Assembly: GCA_017418585.1 (NCBI GenBank)
Contig: JAFONG010000173.1
Span: forward strand, 1-5,953
Reading direction: 5' to 3'
Length of the DNA stretch: 5,953 nt
Origin: Erysipelotrichaceae bacterium
Lineage (GTDB): Bacteria > Bacillota_I > Bacilli_A > Erysipelotrichales > Erysipelotrichaceae
Shown: one piece after another, positions 4,540-5,953 of the stretch
Numbering within the stretch: position 1 is the stretch's first letter
How the letters are laid out: each line of letters opens with the position of its first letter
Program-made: the position numbers and the translations under genes
The notes under the pieces: generated by a model
The model's input: only the letters and a program-made list of their open reading frames with translations
Database searches by the model: none
Told to the model about the DNA's origin: nothing

Positions 4540-5953
4540 ATGAACAAGCACGAAGAAAAAGAAAAAATGATGGATGAGCTTTTCTCTAAAAAGAGAAGCT
4601 TTTCAAATATCTACAACGATTCCATGGATATTCTGAAAGATACGGAGAGCGAACTGAACAAGATCCTGGCGCAGAATCAGAAAGACATCGAAGAACTGAC
4701 GAAGAAGTTCAACTATTCGGATGATGACCTGAAGAGACTGAAGGCGGATATCGAAAAGGATTTCAATATTTCTATCGACACGCCGGAAACGGTCGTGCTG
4801 GGAAAGGCATCCAAGGAAGTGTTCGACAATATCTACAAGGATCTCTCCGATAAGGTCATCGGTCAGGATGAAGCCTGCAAGGCGTTTACGACGGCTTTCA
4901 GAAGACCTTATGTCGTAGGCTCCGATCCGAAGAAGATCCGTAACAGTATCATTCTGTACGGAAGCAACGGTACGGGAAGATATCAGATGGTTACCAAGAT
5001 GGGCCAGCTGCTGAAGCAGTACGGCTTAAGCGTATCTTCCGAAGTCTATGTTCTGGATATGTCCAGATATCAGTCCACTTCGCAAGAGGTCCTCTTCTTA
5101 CAGGACATCTATGTCGCTTTGACCGGAAAAAATCCGATCATCCTGGTGGAAAGATTCGAGGAAGCATCTCCTGTGTTCAACAGAATGCTTGCGGAACTTG
5201 TTCTGGAAGGAACCTGCGTCTTAAGCAAGCGTTATACGCTGAAAAACAATCAGCTCATAGAGGCTACCAATACTCTGACGGGGGACGTCATCGATCGTCT
5301 TAACGGCAACGATAAGATCCTGGTCTTTGTCTCGGAAAAGAATCCGACCAAGATCATGGACATCTTCGGAAAGTCGTTCATCGACAAGATCGACGACAAG
5401 GTACAGACCAAGAAACTTGATGAAGAAGCGCTGGCAATCATCATCGATCAGCTGGTAGAATCCCTGGAAAGCCGGTGCAAGAACCAGCTGGAGATCGATC
5501 TAAAGGCAGACAGATCGATCCACGAATATCTGCGATCGATCTATGAACCGAACGACGGCAAGGATTCCATCTCGCCGATGGTACAGAAGATCTACAACGA
5601 GATGGTGGATGTCGCACTGAAATACGATGATCTTAACAGCGCACAGATCCGTTATGAGGATGGCGTTAAGGTTACCTTCAACGATGTTACGCTGGATCTG
5701 GATGTCATAGATGACGCCAAGGCGGAAAGAGAAGAGATTCAGAAGGAACTCGATGAGATCGTCGGTCTGGACTTCGTAAAGAACTATCTGCTTTCACTGG
5801 AAAATCTGATCAAGATCAATCAGATCCGTAAACAGAAGGGTCTCAAGACCAACGAGATCTCAAAGCACATGATCTTTACCGGCAACCCGGGTACAGGCAA
5901 GACCACCATTGCCAGACTGGTATCGAGAATGATGAAGGCCTGCGGCATTCTGA
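4540..5953 (+). CDS. AAA+ protein: degenerate Clp/Hsp100-type module plus CbxX/SpoVK-type module (3' end outside window)
   Basis: The frame stays open for 471 codons to the window edge. Residues 1-87 are charged and helical, probably coiled coil. Residues about 88-386 follow a Clp/Hsp100 second AAA+ domain in order: entry KVIGQDEA (105-112), Walker A position GSNGTGRY (141-148), Walker B position IILVER (200-205) then FEEASPVFN (like FEKAHPDVFN), sensor 1 ATN (242-244), box VII FIDKID (280-285), then a ClpB D2-small-like domain. Key residues are lost: Walker A Lys-Thr became Arg-Tyr, Walker B Asp-Glu became Glu-Arg, the arginine finger became Lys283, and the sensor 2 Gly-Ala-Arg is not preserved (around Gly340-Lys-Asp). 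ATP hydrolysis there is unlikely. From about 404 a second module begins like CbbX, SpoVK and EccA: ELDEIVGLDFVKN, then HMIFTGNPGTGKTTIARL (443-460) with intact Walker A. That domain usually needs some 200 more residues, so the gene should continue well past the window. Confidence 0.88.
   Translation, partial: MNKHEEKEKMMDELFSKKRSFSNIYNDSMDILKDTESELNKILAQNQKDIEELTKKFNYSDDDLKRLKADIEKDFNISIDTPETVVLGKASKEVFDNIYKDLSDKVIGQDEACKAFTTAFRRPYVVGSDPKKIRNSIILYGSNGTGRYQMVTKMGQLLKQYGLSVSSEVYVLDMSRYQSTSQEVLFLQDIYVALTGKNPIILVERFEEASPVFNRMLAELVLEGTCVLSKRYTLKNNQLIEATNTLTGDVIDRLNGNDKILVFVSEKNPTKIMDIFGKSFIDKIDDKVQTKKLDEEALAIIIDQLVESLESRCKNQLEIDLKADRSIHEYLRSIYEPNDGKDSISPMVQKIYNEMVDVALKYDDLNSAQIRYEDGVKVTFNDVTLDLDVIDDAKAEREEIQKELDEIVGLDFVKNYLLSLENLIKINQIRKQKGLKTNEISKHMIFTGNPGTGKTTIARLVSRMMKACGIL

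Noticed and set aside
3939..4547. A 202-codon minus-strand open frame opposite the 169-residue protein
   Set aside because: It overlaps the tightly coupled plus-strand operon completely and its residues reflect reverse-strand codons; no promoter or ribosome site supports it.

Overview
The window looks like a chromosomal stretch from a low-to-moderate GC Gram-positive bacterium (Bacillota). The evidence is strong AGGAGG-type ribosome binding sites, TATAAT-type promoters in an AT-rich intergenic region, a bacitracin/LolD-type ABC exporter pair, and an XpaC-family membrane protein. An Erysipelotrichia-like host is my guess from the overall protein style; no marker gene in the window proves it. 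There is no phage, IS element, CRISPR array, rRNA or tRNA that I can see.

Layout. (1) Positions 1-2319, plus strand: a two-gene ABC transporter operon with an FtsX/MacB-type permease followed 9 nt later by its ATPase. It is closed by a strong hairpin at 2319-2347 that should work in both directions. (2) Positions 2362-2946, minus strand: a convergent gene for a small, very charged, almost wholly helical protein with its own promoter and Shine-Dalgarno. (3) Positions 2947-3057: a 111-nt divergent promoter region containing a perfect 9-bp half of the CIRCE heat-shock operator (TTAGCACTC) and two tandem TATAAT boxes. (4) Positions 3058-5953, plus strand: a tightly packed three-gene operon that runs off the window. 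Its genes are an XpaC-like membrane protein with a two-segment N-terminal anchor, an unrecognised 169-residue soluble protein, and a large AAA+ protein. The AAA+ gene has no in-window stop and was translated by hand.

The most interesting part is the last operon. The AAA+ protein joins a Clp/Hsp100-type AAA+ module, in which essentially every nucleotide-handling residue has been replaced, to a CbxX/SpoVK-type AAA+ module with an intact Walker A. Together with the membrane-anchored XpaC-like protein and the unknown small protein, it could form a membrane-associated remodelling complex. The possible HrcA half-operator and the absence of a Shine-Dalgarno on the first gene hint at stress-linked or unconventional expression. 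The assembly and its role are inference; the domain content and gene order are read directly from the sequence.
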